Shown: positions 9,741 to 19,577, counted from the first letter of the stretch. The stretch: 64,000 nt of DNA from Paraherbaspirillum soli (GCF_042654985.1 NZ_JBHSMT010000026.1:186001-250000), one strand, 5' to 3'. Numbers and translations are program-made. The notes: generated from the letters alone by a model not told the origin.

Positions 9741-10529
9741 ATGACGCGTATTCATCCTACTGCCGTTATCGATCCCAAGGCAGCGCTTGATAGTTCGGTC
9801 GAGGTTGGCGCTTACTCGGTTATCGGACCGCATGTGTCGATCGGGGCCGGTACCAAGATTGGCCCGCATGTGGTGATCGAAGGTCATACCAGCATTGGCC
9901 GCGACAATACTTTTTTCCAGTTCGGCTCGATCGGCGCCGCGCCGCAAGATAAAAAATATGCGGGCGAGCCAACCAGGCTGGAAATTGGCGATCGCAACAC
10001 GATTCGCGAATTTGTCACTCTCAACCTGGGCACCGTCCAGGATGCCGGCGCTACCCGCCTCGGCAACGACAACTGGATCATGGCCTATGTCCATGTGGCG
10101 CACGACTGCCAAATCGGAAACAACATTATTCTTGCCAACAATGCGACGCTTGCCGGCCACGTTCATCTGGGTGACTGGGTATTCCTCGGCGGTTTCACCA
10201 CCGTGCATCAGTTCTGTCACATCGGCGCGCATGCGATGACGGCATTTACCGCGGCCGTCAGCCAGGACGTCCCGCCGTTCGTGACCGCTGCCGGCAATCG
10301 TGCGGTGCCTGCCGGCATTAATAGCGAAGGCCTCAAGCGACGCGGATTCAGCAGCGCGCAGATCATGGCGATCAAACGCGCCTACAAAATGATTTATCGT
10401 TCCGGCTTGCCGCTGGAAGAAGCCAAGGCCGCGCTGGCAGCGGAAGAAAGCAAGGCACCCGAGTCCGCCGAATACCTGCGTTTGATGCGCGAATTTATCG
10501 CGTCGTCAAGCCGTGGCATCATCCGCTGA
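9741..10529 (+). CDS. lpxA: UDP-N-acetylglucosamine O-acyltransferase
   Basis: LpxA catalyses the first step of lipid A synthesis, moving a 3-hydroxyacyl chain from ACP to UDP-GlcNAc. The chain is a left-handed beta helix of hexapeptide repeats through about residue 190, then a helical C-terminal domain. The catalytic His is His121 in VHVAHDCQIG. Length 262 aa is standard. It follows fabZ by 4 bp. Confidence 0.97.
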   Translation: MTRIHPTAVIDPKAALDSSVEVGAYSVIGPHVSIGAGTKIGPHVVIEGHTSIGRDNTFFQFGSIGAAPQDKKYAGEPTRLEIGDRNTIREFVTLNLGTVQDAGATRLGNDNWIMAYVHVAHDCQIGNNIILANNATLAGHVHLGDWVFLGGFTTVHQFCHIGAHAMTAFTAAVSQDVPPFVTAAGNRAVPAGINSEGLKRRGFSSAQIMAIKRAYKMIYRSGLPLEEAKAALAAEESKAPESAEYLRLMREFIASSSRGIIR

Positions 10530-10530
10530 T

Positions 10531-11691
10531 ATGGCGGCGCCAAGTTCAAATGTGTCGATTGCGATGGTGGCAGGCGAGACTTCCGGCGATTTGCTGGCAA
10601 GTCGTCTGCTGTCCGGCTTGCGTCCGCATTTGCCCGATGCCAGTATGTACGGCATCGGCGGCGCGAAAATGGCTGAATATGGTTTTGTCAGCGACTGGCC
10701 GATGGAAAAATTGTCGGTCAACGGCCTGTTCGAAGTGCTCGCGCATTATCGCGAGATCAAAGGCATCCAGGTCGCGTTGCGGGACCGCTTGCTAGCCGAA
10801 AAACCGAACGTCTTTATCGGCGTCGACGCGCCCGATTTCAATTTCGGACTGGAAGCGCAATTGCGCCAGGCCGGTATTCCGACAGTACATTTTATCGGCC
10901 CGTCGATCTGGGCCTGGCGCGGCTCGCGGATCAAGAAGATTGCGCGCGCTGCTTCGCATATGCTGGTCATCTTTCCGTTCGAGGAAGAGATCTATCGCAA
11001 GGCCGGGATTCCAGTCACTTACGTTGGCCATCCGCTGGCGCAAGTGATTCCGATGGTGCCGGACATGGCAGCTGCACGCACAGCGCTAGATTTGCCTGCC
11101 AGCGGCACGGTGGTAGCGATCATGCCCGGCAGCCGCATGTCCGAACTGAAGTACAACACGGCCAGTTTTGTCGGCGCTGCGAAATTGCTGGCGCAACGCG
11201 ATCCAAACATGCGTTTCGTCGCTCCGATGGCGGGCGACAGGCAGCGCCGGCTGTTTAGCGAATTGCTCAGCCAGGCCGGTCTGCAGGACTTGCCTATCCA
11301 GTTGCTCGACGGTCAGTCGCACACCGCGATGGCGGCAGCCGATGCGGTGCTGGTGGCATCCGGAACCGCATCGCTGGAAGTCGCCTTGTATAAGAAGCCG
11401 ATGGTGATCGCCTACAAAATGATGCGCGCCAGCTGGGAAATTTTGCGGCACATGAGCTACCAGCCATGGATTGGATTACCCAATATCCTGGCGCGCGAAT
11501 TTCTCGTGCCGGAATTGTTGCAGCATGCAGCGACACCGCAAGCGCTGGCAGATGCGCTGTGGAGGCAACTGAACGATAGCGCCCATCAAGCCATGCTGCG
11601 CCAGCGTTTCACCGAGATGCATCATGCGTTGCTGCGCGATACCGCCAATGAAAGCGCGCAGGCCGTATTGCAGATCATCGGACGCCAATAA
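10531..11691 (+). CDS. lpxB: lipid A disaccharide synthase
   Basis: LpxB is a GT19 glycosyltransferase that joins lipid X and UDP-2,3-diacylglucosamine at the inner membrane. Typical motifs are GETSGDLLA at the N-terminus, HFIGPSIWAWR in the middle, and the nucleotide-binding region VASGTASLEVAL. I chose ATG 10531, immediately after the lpxA stop. An in-frame GTG at 10513 would overlap lpxA. The product is 386 aa. Confidence 0.96.
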   Translation: MAAPSSNVSIAMVAGETSGDLLASRLLSGLRPHLPDASMYGIGGAKMAEYGFVSDWPMEKLSVNGLFEVLAHYREIKGIQVALRDRLLAEKPNVFIGVDAPDFNFGLEAQLRQAGIPTVHFIGPSIWAWRGSRIKKIARAASHMLVIFPFEEEIYRKAGIPVTYVGHPLAQVIPMVPDMAAARTALDLPASGTVVAIMPGSRMSELKYNTASFVGAAKLLAQRDPNMRFVAPMAGDRQRRLFSELLSQAGLQDLPIQLLDGQSHTAMAAADAVLVASGTASLEVALYKKPMVIAYKMMRASWEILRHMSYQPWIGLPNILAREFLVPELLQHAATPQALADALWRQLNDSAHQAMLRQRFTEMHHALLRDTANESAQAVLQIIGRQ

Positions 11692-11762
11692 ACTGCCTGG
11701 CATACCGGCAATGCGTCTTCGCGTATTGCGACATTTCTTACATTTATCACTGCTCAACCATT

Positions 11763-12392
11763 GTGAAAAACTCCGATCCCGACCTGTCTCTATTCACCTA
11801 TGCCGACGAAATTATTTGCGGCGTTGACGAGGCCGGTCGCGGTCCATTGGCTGGGCCGGTATTTGCCGCCGCCGTGATGCTCGATCCTGAACGGCCGATC
11901 ACCGGTTTGCGTGATTCCAAAAAACTCAGCGCAGAGCGCCGCGAAATCCTGGCAGAGCAGATCAAAAGTAACGCATTAGCCTGGTCCATCGCCCAATGTT
12001 CCGAAGCGGAAATCGACAAGCTCAATATCCTGCAGGCAACCATGCTGGCGATGCGGCGCGCGGTAGAGGGTTTGTCGAAGTTGCCGACCTTGGCGCTGAT
12101 TGACGGCAATCGTTGTCCGGTGCTCAATATTCGCGCCGAAGCCATCATCAAGGGCGATGACAAGGTGCAGGCGATTTCGGCAGCGTCGATTCTGGCTAAA
12201 ACGGCACGCGATGCGGCGTTGCAGGTGTTGCACGCACAGTATCCTCAGTATGCGTTCGATCAACACAAGGGATATCCGACTGCGCTGCATATGGAGCGAC
12301 TGCGTTTGCACGGCGTGTCGCCGGTGCATCGGAAATCCTATGCGCCGGTGCGCGCTTTGCTCGCCGCCAATCTCGACTCATCGAGCTCCTGA
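11763..12392 (+). CDS. rnhB: ribonuclease HII
   Basis: RNase HII removes ribonucleotides and RNA from RNA-DNA hybrids. The start of the fold, GVDEAGRGPLAGPV (Asp22, Glu23), is exact for the family, and the later acidic residue is in LALIDGNRCP. The chain is 209 aa with a GTG start at 11763. It lies downstream of lpxB, as in many proteobacteria. Confidence 0.96.
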   Translation: MKNSDPDLSLFTYADEIICGVDEAGRGPLAGPVFAAAVMLDPERPITGLRDSKKLSAERREILAEQIKSNALAWSIAQCSEAEIDKLNILQATMLAMRRAVEGLSKLPTLALIDGNRCPVLNIRAEAIIKGDDKVQAISAASILAKTARDAALQVLHAQYPQYAFDQHKGYPTALHMERLRLHGVSPVHRKSYAPVRALLAANLDSSSS

Positions 12393-12397
12393 ACACT

Positions 12398-13183
12398 ATG
12401 AAATCCATCACATCATCCGCCAATCCGATGTATAAGGAGCTGAAGCTGTTGGCCACCAGCTCGCAGGCACGGCGCAAGGCCGGGCGCACCTTGCTGGATG
12501 GGGTTCATCTGGCGCAGTCGTATTTGCAGCATGTCGGCTTGCCGGCACTCTGCGTGGTCAGCGAAACAGCGTTGCTCAATGCCGAGGTGGCGTCATTGCT
12601 CGCACAATGCGAGGCCGGTGCGGTGAAGTGCGTGGTATTGCCGGATCCGCACTACCACGTGTTGAGCCAGGTTGAGCACGGCGTCGGCCTGCTGTTCGTC
12701 ATCGACACGCCGAAATCGGTAGTGCCGTCGGCGCTGACCCAATCCGCGGTATTGCTGGACAACTTGCAGGATCCCGGCAACCTCGGTTCGATTCTCCGTA
12801 GCGCCGCCGCTGCCGGAATCAAGCAGGTCTATTGTTCGGGCGGGACCGCATTCGCCTGGTCGCCCAAAGTTTTGCGGGCCGGCATGGGCGCCCATTTTTT
12901 ACTGGAGATTTTTGAAGGCGTCGATTTGGCTGCCGTCGTCGCTCATGCACGGATACCGGTACTGGCCACCAGCTCATACGCTACGCAAAGTGTGTTTCAG
13001 GCGGATCTGACAGGACCGGTCGCCTGGCTGTTCGGACATGAAGGGCAGGGACTTGCCGAGGACCTGTTGCAGTTGGCGAGCCAGCATGTGGTGATCCCGC
13101 ACCTGGGGCCGATGGAATCATTGAACGTTGCCGCAGCAGCGGCAATATGTTTTTTTGAGCAGGTGCGGCAAACGCAAAAGTAA
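12398..13183 (+). CDS. TrmH/SpoU-family RNA 2'-O-methyltransferase
   Basis: This 261-residue protein has the SPOUT (trefoil-knot) methyltransferase motifs: LLDNLQDPGNLGSILRSAAAAG, GHEGQGL and the C-terminal PMESLNVAAAAAICFFE. A small N-terminal substrate-binding domain precedes the knot. Members methylate rRNA or tRNA riboses using SAM. The exact target (for example a 23S rRNA site) cannot be told from sequence alone. It follows rnhB by 5 bp and is probably cotranscribed. Confidence 0.93.
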   Translation: MKSITSSANPMYKELKLLATSSQARRKAGRTLLDGVHLAQSYLQHVGLPALCVVSETALLNAEVASLLAQCEAGAVKCVVLPDPHYHVLSQVEHGVGLLFVIDTPKSVVPSALTQSAVLLDNLQDPGNLGSILRSAAAAGIKQVYCSGGTAFAWSPKVLRAGMGAHFLLEIFEGVDLAAVVAHARIPVLATSSYATQSVFQADLTGPVAWLFGHEGQGLAEDLLQLASQHVVIPHLGPMESLNVAAAAAICFFEQVRQTQK

Positions 13184-13197
13184 GCAAGTTCGCTCAC

Positions 13198-14046
13198 TTA
13201 AAAGGCGCGGATGTCCGGCTTGATCTCTTGCAAAATGGTCGCCGCAATTTCTTCAATCGACTTGGTGGTCGACGACATCCAGCGTATCCCTTCGCGCCGC
13301 ATTATTTTTTCTGCTTCGTTGACTTCATAGCGGCAATTTGCCAGCGCAGCATATTTGCTGCCCGGGCGACGTTCATTGCGGATTTCCGATAGCCGGTCCG
13401 GTGCGATCGTGAGGCCGAAAATCTTTTGCTTGAACGGCATGAGGCCGCTGGGTAATTTATCCCGTTCGAAATCCTCGGGAATCAGCGGATAGTTGGCCGC
13501 CTTGACCCCGAATTGCATGGCCAGATAAAGACTGGTCGGCGTCTTGCCCGAGCGCGACACCCCGACCAGGATCACTTCGGCATCGGCCAGATTCTTGTGC
13601 GATTGACCGTCGTCATGCGCCAGCGAAAAATTGATCGCCTCGATCCGATTCTTGTATTCGTCAGTATTGGCGGTGTTGTGACTGCGGCCGATGGTGTGCG
13701 TCGACTTGACGCCGAGTTCGTTTTCCAGCGGCTCGACAAAAGTCTGGATCAAATCCATGTGCATCGCTTTGGCGTGCTGGATGACTTGCGACAGATCAGC
13801 CTTCACCAGCGTCGAAAAGACGATCGGCAATTTCCCATCCGCTGCATAAGCCTCGTTGATCTTGCGGGTCGCCTCGTAGGCTTTGTCCAGCGTATCGATG
13901 AACGGCAGACGCACCTGTTTGAAGCGCAGGTCGAACTGGGTCAGTACCGAGTGGCCGAAGGTTTCAGCGGTAATGCCGGTGCCATCGGAGACAAAGAAAA
14001 CGGTACGGTTGGCTGCAATCAGCGGGGTGGAGGCGGTATGAACCAT
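13198..14046 (-). CDS. ppsR: PEP synthase regulatory protein (kinase/pyrophosphorylase)
   Basis: This DUF299-family protein phosphorylates and dephosphorylates PEP synthase using ADP and phosphate. The N-terminal FFVSDGTGITAETFG and the P-loop-like GVSRSGKTPTSLYLA are family hallmarks. I set the start at the ATG at 14044-14046 (MVHTASTPL), giving 282 aa. An upstream in-frame start would add 27 hydrophobic residues not expected in a cytoplasmic enzyme. It is divergent from its target gene ppsA. Confidence 0.95.
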   Translation of the reverse strand: MVHTASTPLIAANRTVFFVSDGTGITAETFGHSVLTQFDLRFKQVRLPFIDTLDKAYEATRKINEAYAADGKLPIVFSTLVKADLSQVIQHAKAMHMDLIQTFVEPLENELGVKSTHTIGRSHNTANTDEYKNRIEAINFSLAHDDGQSHKNLADAEVILVGVSRSGKTPTSLYLAMQFGVKAANYPLIPEDFERDKLPSGLMPFKQKIFGLTIAPDRLSEIRNERRPGSKYAALANCRYEVNEAEKIMRREGIRWMSSTTKSIEEIAATILQEIKPDIRAF

Positions 14047-14221
14047 AGTGTTATTAAAGAGTAAAGCCGTTAAAAAATAGGGGCTTGTAAGGAAAAAAAC
14101 TGACGCTGCCTGTAAAATGGCCGCCAACTGATTATTTCAAACCACCCGACGAAGAATAACAAAAAGCCAAGGGCGGTGAAGGCAATTGTGAAGATTTCTT
14201 ATCATCAAACTAGAGGTTGTT

Positions 14222-16648
14222 ATGTCCAATGCAATACAGATGGGTGCTCCCGAGGGGGCGGCTTACGTTAGCTCCTTTGAAAATCTGCGGATGACGGATG
14301 TCGATTCCGTCGGCGGAAAAAACGCATCGCTGGGTGAAATGATCAGCCAATTGGCCGGCGCCGGGGTTCGCGTACCGGGTGGCTTTGCCACCACTGCGCA
14401 GGCGTTCCGTGATTTCCTGTCGCATAGTGCAAACGGCGGATTGCCGCTGGCGGATCGGATTGCCGATCGGCTTGCAACATTAAATGTTGAAGACGTCAGG
14501 GCGCTTGCGCAAGCCGGCGCTGAAATTCGTCAATGGATTGTGGAAACCCCATTCCAGCCGCGTCTGGAACAGGAAATTAAGGATTTCTACGAACGCCTGG
14601 TGGCCGATTCTTCCAGCGAAATGTCGTTTGCGGTGCGCTCATCGGCGACTGCCGAAGACTTGCCGGATGCATCGTTTGCCGGTCAGCAAGAGACCTTCCT
14701 CAACGTGGTCGGCATCGACAACGTGCTGGAAGCAATGAAACACGTGTTCGCATCCTTGTATAACGACCGCGCGATTTCCTATCGCGTGCATAAGGGCTTT
14801 ACTCACGCCGAAGTGGCGTTGTCGGCCGGCGTCCAGCGCATGGTGCGCTCCGATCTCGGCGCTGCCGGCGTCATGTTTACACTGGATACCGAGTCCGGCT
14901 TCAAGGATGTCGTCTTCATTACGTCCAGCTACGGCCTGGGCGAAACGGTGGTGCAGGGCGCGGTCAATCCGGACGAATTCTACGTTCACAAACCAATGCT
15001 GGAACAAGGCAAGCTGCCGATTATCCGTCGCAACATCGGCTCCAAGCTGATCAAGATGGAATTCACCGGCGAAGCCAAAGCCGGCCGTTCGGTCAAAACC
15101 GTCGACGTCCCGATCGAACTGCGCAATCGCTATTCGCTCGACGATGCGGAAATCGTCGAACTCGCCAAATACGCGGCCATCATCGAGAACCACTATCAGC
15201 GCCCGATGGATATCGAATGGGGCAAAGACGGGCGCGACGGCAAGCTCTACATTTTGCAAGCGCGTCCGGAAACCGTTAAATCGCAGGAAAAGGCGACCGA
15301 TGCGCAGCAACGCTTCAAGCTCAAGGGCATAGGCAATGTGCTGGCCTCCGGCCGCGCAATCGGCCAGAAAATCGGCGCCGGCCCAGTCCGCGTGATTCAT
15401 GATGCATCCGAAATGGAACGGGTCCAGCCGGGCGACGTGCTGGTAGCCGACATGACCGATCCTAACTGGGAACCGGTGATGAAGCGCGCCTCGGCGATTG
15501 TCACCAACCGTGGCGGCCGTACCTGCCACGCTGCGATCATCGCGCGTGAATTGGGCGTGCCGGCGGTGGTCGGTTGCGGCGATGCCACCGAAATGCTGAA
15601 AGACGGCACGCTGGTGACGGTGTCCTGCGCCGAAGGCGACGAAGGCAAGATTTACGACGGTCTGCTAGAAACTGAAGTGACCGAAGTGGCGCGCGGCGAA
15701 TTGGCAAAATTGCCGTTGAAAATCATGATGAACGTCGGTAACCCGCAACTGGCTTTCGATTTCCAGTCGATTCCAAACGGCGGTGTCGGCCTGGCTCGCC
15801 TGGAATTCATCATCAACAACAATATCGGCGTCCACCCGCGTGCGATTCTGGAATACCCGCACATCGATCCCGACCTGAAGAAGGCGGTTGAATCGGTGGC
15901 GCGCGGACACGCATCGCCAAGGGCTTTTTACGTCGACAAGCTGGCAGAAGGGATTGCCACGATTGCGGCAGCATTCTGGCCGAAAAAAGTCATCGTGCGC
16001 CTGTCCGACTTCAAGTCGAACGAGTACAAGAAGCTGATCGGCGGTTCGCGTTACGAGCCGGACGAAGAAAATCCAATGCTCGGTTTCCGCGGCGCCGCGC
16101 GTTACCTGGCAGCCGACTTTGCTGAAGCATTCGAAATGGAGTGCCAAGCCATGAAGCGTGTACGCAACGACATGGGCTTGACCAATGTCGAGATCATGGT
16201 GCCGTTCGTCCGGACCTTGGGACAAGCCGAGAAGGTGATCGGCCTGCTGGGCAAAAATGGCCTGGTGCGCGGCGAGAACGGTCTGCGCGTGATCATGATG
16301 TGCGAAGTGCCATCGAATGCGATCCTGGCCGAGCAATTCCTGGAACACTTCGACGGCTTCTCTATCGGCTCCAACGACCTGACCCAGCTGACCTTGGGTC
16401 TGGATCGGGACTCCGGCATGGAATTGCTGGCGGCTGATTTCGACGAACGTGATCCGGCGATCCTGGCGCTACTCAGCAAAGTGATTGCGACCTGTATCGC
16501 CAAGGGCAAGTACGTTGGTATTTGCGGCCAAGGCCCATCCGACCATCCTGATTTTGCCGAATGGCTGATGAAACAAGGGATCGAATCGATTTCCTTGAAT
16601 CCGGATTCGGTGATTGATACGTGGCAGAAGCTGGCTGCCGTGCAGTAA
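14222..16648 (+). CDS. ppsA: phosphoenolpyruvate synthase
   Basis: PpsA converts pyruvate, ATP and water to PEP, AMP and phosphate for gluconeogenesis. The 808-residue chain has the N-terminal ATP-grasp domain (SFAVRSSATAEDLPDASFAGQ) and the phosphohistidine domain with catalytic His436 in GGRTCHAAI. The C-terminal TIM barrel holds the PEP-binding motifs (GSNDLTQLTLGLDRDS). The divergent ppsR gene encodes its regulator, and the 175-bp gap between them must contain both promoters. Confidence 0.98.
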   Translation: MSNAIQMGAPEGAAYVSSFENLRMTDVDSVGGKNASLGEMISQLAGAGVRVPGGFATTAQAFRDFLSHSANGGLPLADRIADRLATLNVEDVRALAQAGAEIRQWIVETPFQPRLEQEIKDFYERLVADSSSEMSFAVRSSATAEDLPDASFAGQQETFLNVVGIDNVLEAMKHVFASLYNDRAISYRVHKGFTHAEVALSAGVQRMVRSDLGAAGVMFTLDTESGFKDVVFITSSYGLGETVVQGAVNPDEFYVHKPMLEQGKLPIIRRNIGSKLIKMEFTGEAKAGRSVKTVDVPIELRNRYSLDDAEIVELAKYAAIIENHYQRPMDIEWGKDGRDGKLYILQARPETVKSQEKATDAQQRFKLKGIGNVLASGRAIGQKIGAGPVRVIHDASEMERVQPGDVLVADMTDPNWEPVMKRASAIVTNRGGRTCHAAIIARELGVPAVVGCGDATEMLKDGTLVTVSCAEGDEGKIYDGLLETEVTEVARGELAKLPLKIMMNVGNPQLAFDFQSIPNGGVGLARLEFIINNNIGVHPRAILEYPHIDPDLKKAVESVARGHASPRAFYVDKLAEGIATIAAAFWPKKVIVRLSDFKSNEYKKLIGGSRYEPDEENPMLGFRGAARYLAADFAEAFEMECQAMKRVRNDMGLTNVEIMVPFVRTLGQAEKVIGLLGKNGLVRGENGLRVIMMCEVPSNAILAEQFLEHFDGFSIGSNDLTQLTLGLDRDSGMELLAADFDERDPAILALLSKVIATCIAKGKYVGICGQGPSDHPDFAEWLMKQGIESISLNPDSVIDTWQKLAAVQ

Positions 16649-16673
16649 ATGATATTTAAATTTGTACCGTAGT

Positions 16674-16708
16674 AAAAACGCGAGCCGAGTGCTCGCGTTT
16701 TTTTTTAT
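16674..16708 (+). terminator. rho-independent terminator after ppsA
   Basis: A perfect stem AAACGCGAGC/GCTCGCGTTT with a short CGAGT loop is followed by a long T-run, 26 bp after the ppsA stop. Confidence 0.93.
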
Positions 16709-16753
16709 TTGTGCGTTAGACTACTCCGACAATAAACTTCAGGGAGAGGGCAC

Positions 16754-17215
16754 ATGGCCCAATGGGTAACGTGGATGGTGGCGGCAGGTGTACTGATCGT
16801 GGCCGAGTTATTTACCGGTACCTTTTATTTATTGATGCTGGCAGTCGGCTTGGCTGCCGCAGGGCTCGCCGCGCTGATCGGCTTCCAGCTGGAGTGGCAA
16901 TTGATTGTTGCCGCCGTAGTCGCCGTGGTCGCGATTTACATCCTCAGGCACAGCAAGTTTGGCCGGCAGAAAAAGGTCAAGGCCGAACGCGACCCCAACA
17001 TCAATCTGGATATCGGTCAGTCCATCACAGTCGATGAGTGGCATCGGGAAAGCGGCGAGAGGGCTAAATACACGGCACGCGTGAAGTACCGCGGTGCGAT
17101 GTGGGATGTCGAACTGGTACAAGATGCGATCGCGCAGGCCGGCGTATTCTTCATTCAGGAAATACGAGGAAGCCGGCTGATAGTTGCGAACAGCCCAGGA
17201 AAAATTAATAAGTAA
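16754..17215 (+). CDS. NfeD-family membrane protein
   Basis: This 153-residue protein has two or three membrane helices in the first 70 residues and then an OB-fold domain, the short NfeD1b architecture. Such proteins pair with an SPFH/stomatin protein, encoded 48 bp downstream, in membrane quality control or microdomains. The start has an AGGGAGAGGG ribosome binding site. The biochemical role of the pair is not firmly settled in the family. Confidence 0.9.
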   Translation: MAQWVTWMVAAGVLIVAELFTGTFYLLMLAVGLAAAGLAALIGFQLEWQLIVAAVVAVVAIYILRHSKFGRQKKVKAERDPNINLDIGQSITVDEWHRESGERAKYTARVKYRGAMWDVELVQDAIAQAGVFFIQEIRGSRLIVANSPGKINK

Positions 17216-17263
17216 GAAATCGATTCAGATAGACGTTCAAACTACCAATAAAGGAAATAAATC

Positions 17264-18184
17264 ATGTTCGGAAGCGTCTCGTTAATCCTGTTGATCATTG
17301 CGATCGTATTCGTCGTCAAAACGATCAAGGTCGTGCCGCAGCAGCATGCCTGGGTGGTCGAGCGACTGGGGAAATATCATGCAACGTTGGGTCCGGGTTT
17401 GAACATTGTGGTGCCCTTTATCGATCGCATCGCTTACAAGCACATCCTGAAAGAAATCCCGCTCGACGTACCGCCGCAAGTATGTATCACTCGCGACAAC
17501 ACACAGTTGCAAGTTGACGGCATTTTGTATTTCCAGATTACCGATCCGATGCGCGCCTCGTATGGTTCCTCCAACTACATCGCCGCGATCACGCAATTGG
17601 CGCAAACCACGTTGCGTTCAGTAATCGGCAAGATGGAACTCGATAAAACTTTTGAAGAGCGCGATCACATCAACACCACCATCGTCAGCGCGATCGACGA
17701 GTCGGCTGCCAACTGGGGCGTCAAAGTCTTGCGTTATGAAATCAAGGATCTGACCCCGCCGAAGGAAATCCTGCATGCGATGCAGGCGCAAATCACGGCA
17801 GAACGCGAGAAGCGCGCTTTGATCGCCGCATCGGAAGGCCGCAAGCAGGAGCAGATCAATATCGCCACCGGTGAGCGCGAAGCGTCGATTGCCAAGTCCG
17901 AGGGAGAAAAGCAGGCTTCCATCAATCGCGCCCAAGGTCAGGCCGCAGCGATTCTGTCGATTGCCGAAGCGAGTGCCGAAGCGATTCGTAAAACCGCTGC
18001 CGCCATCCAGCAGCCGGGCGGTTCGGATGCGGTGAATCTGAAAGTGGCCGAACAATACGTGGCCGCCTTCAGTCAACTCGCGAAAACCAATAACTCGATC
18101 ATCGTGCCTGCCAATCTGGGCGATATGAGCGGACTGATTGCCACTGCGATGCAAGTAGTCAAATCGCAAGCCAAGCCTCAATGA
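17264..18184 (+). CDS. SPFH/stomatin-family membrane protein (QmcA-like)
   Basis: One N-terminal membrane helix (about residues 3-20) is followed by the SPFH/Band-7 domain (VVPQQHAWVVERLGKYH onward). A long charged helix at about 180-260 contains AEREKRALIAASEGRKQEQIN. The length of 306 aa fits QmcA-like proteins, which form large inner-membrane oligomers and associate with proteases. An AAAGGA sequence sits upstream of the ATG, and the gene is paired with the NfeD gene. Confidence 0.93.
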   Translation: MFGSVSLILLIIAIVFVVKTIKVVPQQHAWVVERLGKYHATLGPGLNIVVPFIDRIAYKHILKEIPLDVPPQVCITRDNTQLQVDGILYFQITDPMRASYGSSNYIAAITQLAQTTLRSVIGKMELDKTFEERDHINTTIVSAIDESAANWGVKVLRYEIKDLTPPKEILHAMQAQITAEREKRALIAASEGRKQEQINIATGEREASIAKSEGEKQASINRAQGQAAAILSIAEASAEAIRKTAAAIQQPGGSDAVNLKVAEQYVAAFSQLAKTNNSIIVPANLGDMSGLIATAMQVVKSQAKPQ

Positions 18185-18225
18185 ACTGATTAGCAAAAAT
18201 ACTGCTTGCGGTAGTGAATACAAAA

Positions 18226-18276
18226 CGGCGGCTTTGGCGAAAATCAGATTTCGCCAAGGCCGCCGCTTTTTTTCGG
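18226..18276. terminator. bidirectional terminator between SPFH gene and smpB
   Basis: A long stem (CGGCGGCTTTGGCGAAA pairing with TTTCGCCAAGGCCGCCG) ends in a T-run on the + strand, with an A-run on its left side. It lies between two convergent genes and probably serves both. Confidence 0.88.
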
Positions 18277-18288
18277 AAGAAGGGCTAT

Positions 18289-18738
18289 TTAACGCCTGTG
18301 CTGTTTCATCGCTGCCTGAACTTCGCGCTCGCCGTCACGTTGCCGCTCGGTGGCGCGTTTGTCATGCTGTTTCTTACCCTTGGCCAGACCGATTTCGCAT
18401 TTGATCCGGCCGCGTAAGTAATGCAGGTTGATCGGCACCAGCGTATATCCGGCGCGCTCGACCTTGCCTATCAATTTCTTGATTTCCTCGGCATGCAACA
18501 ACAGCTTGCGTGTGCGTACCGCTTCCGGATGAACGTGGCTGGAGGCGCTGAGGAGGGCGCTGATATGCGCGCCGAACAGGAACACTTCACCGTTGCGCAC
18601 GATGACGTAAGCTTCTTTTAGCTGAGCGCGTCCGGCGCGGATCGCCTTTACTTCCCAGCCATGAAGTTCCATACCCGCTTCGAAACGCTCTTCGATGAAA
18701 TAATCGTGAAAGGCTTTTTTATTATCAATAATGCTCAT
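18289..18738 (-). CDS. smpB: SsrA-binding protein
   Basis: SmpB binds tmRNA and is needed for trans-translation of stalled ribosomes. The 149-residue chain begins with the family pattern (NKKAFHDYFIEERFEAGMELHGWEVKAI shortened here to its key parts: YFIEERFEAG, GWEVKAIR). It ends in the basic KGKKQHDKR tail that inserts into the ribosome. It is convergent with the SPFH gene and divergent from ratA. Confidence 0.97.
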   Translation of the reverse strand: MSIIDNKKAFHDYFIEERFEAGMELHGWEVKAIRAGRAQLKEAYVIVRNGEVFLFGAHISALLSASSHVHPEAVRTRKLLLHAEEIKKLIGKVERAGYTLVPINLHYLRGRIKCEIGLAKGKKQHDKRATERQRDGEREVQAAMKQHRR

Positions 18739-18805
18739 GTTGGTGGGAAGTCGTGCAGGTCGGTTAAAATTTCAAGCTGTGATTCTATCAAACGGTTGAT
18801 ATTCA

Positions 18806-19246
18806 ATGGCAGTAGTGCATAAAACGGTTCTCTTGGGGTATAGCGCTGAACAGATGTTTGCGCTGGTTGATCGGGTCGAAGACTACCCGCAATTCTTGCC
18901 GTGGTGCGGCGGCGTCGATGTCCGCGAGCGCGCTGAGGGGAAATTGATTGCGACGCTCAACATACACTATCACGGCATAAAACAATCGTTTACTACCGAA
19001 AATTCCAACACGCCATCGAGCTCGATGCAGATGCGTCTACTCGAAGGACCGTTTAAACATCTCGATGGCAACTGGCATTTCAAGGCATTGCGGGCCGATG
19101 CCTGCAAGATCGAATTCGATTTGCACTATGAATTTTCTAGCAAAATTCTGGAGAAGTTGATCGGGCCGGTGTTCAGCATGATCGCCAACAGTTTTGTCGA
19201 TTCATTCTGTAAGCGCGCCGATGCGGTGTATGGCAGCCATGACTGA
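18806..19246 (+). CDS. ratA: RatA/COQ10-family START-domain protein
   Basis: The 146-residue protein is a single START/polyketide-cyclase-like domain (YSAEQMFALVDRVEDYPQFLPWCGG). In E. coli RatA was described as blocking 70S association, while homologues resemble the ubiquinone-binding COQ10. The position between smpB and rnfH is the normal proteobacterial context. Its 3' end overlaps the rnfH start. Confidence 0.92.
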   Translation: MAVVHKTVLLGYSAEQMFALVDRVEDYPQFLPWCGGVDVRERAEGKLIATLNIHYHGIKQSFTTENSNTPSSSMQMRLLEGPFKHLDGNWHFKALRADACKIEFDLHYEFSSKILEKLIGPVFSMIANSFVDSFCKRADAVYGSHD

Positions 19247-19577
19247 GATGACCGCCGACACCAGCCAAGACCTGCGGATACAGGTCTGCTACGCGACGCC
19301 GACGATCCAGATTGTCAAAGATTTGACGGTGCCGCCGGGGACGTTGCTGCATGACGCCATCAAACGCAGCGGTTTGCTGGAAGAAATTCGCGAGATTGAC
19401 CTGAGCTGCTGGCGCGTCGGAATTTTCGGCAAATTGAAAACGCTGGACACCGTGCTGCGCGATCAGGATCGGATCGAAATTTACCGGCCACTGATAGCCG
19501 ATCCGATGGAGTCGCGGCGCAAGCGTGCAAAGAAAGTAGCTGATACGGAAGCAAAGAATCTTAGCGGGAAAAAATAA
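19239..19577 (+). CDS. rnfH: RnfH-family protein (UPF0125)
   Basis: A small ubiquitin-like beta-grasp protein with the pattern RIQVCYATPTIQIVKDLTVPPGT and GIFGKLKTLDTVLRDQDRIEIYRPL. I chose the ATG at 19239, overlapping the ratA end by 8 bp and giving 112 aa; an ATG at 19248 is also possible. Function is not well established. This is the last gene of the conserved block before the minus-strand accessory cluster. Confidence 0.9.
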   Translation: MTEMTADTSQDLRIQVCYATPTIQIVKDLTVPPGTLLHDAIKRSGLLEEIREIDLSCWRVGIFGKLKTLDTVLRDQDRIEIYRPLIADPMESRRKRAKKVADTEAKNLSGKK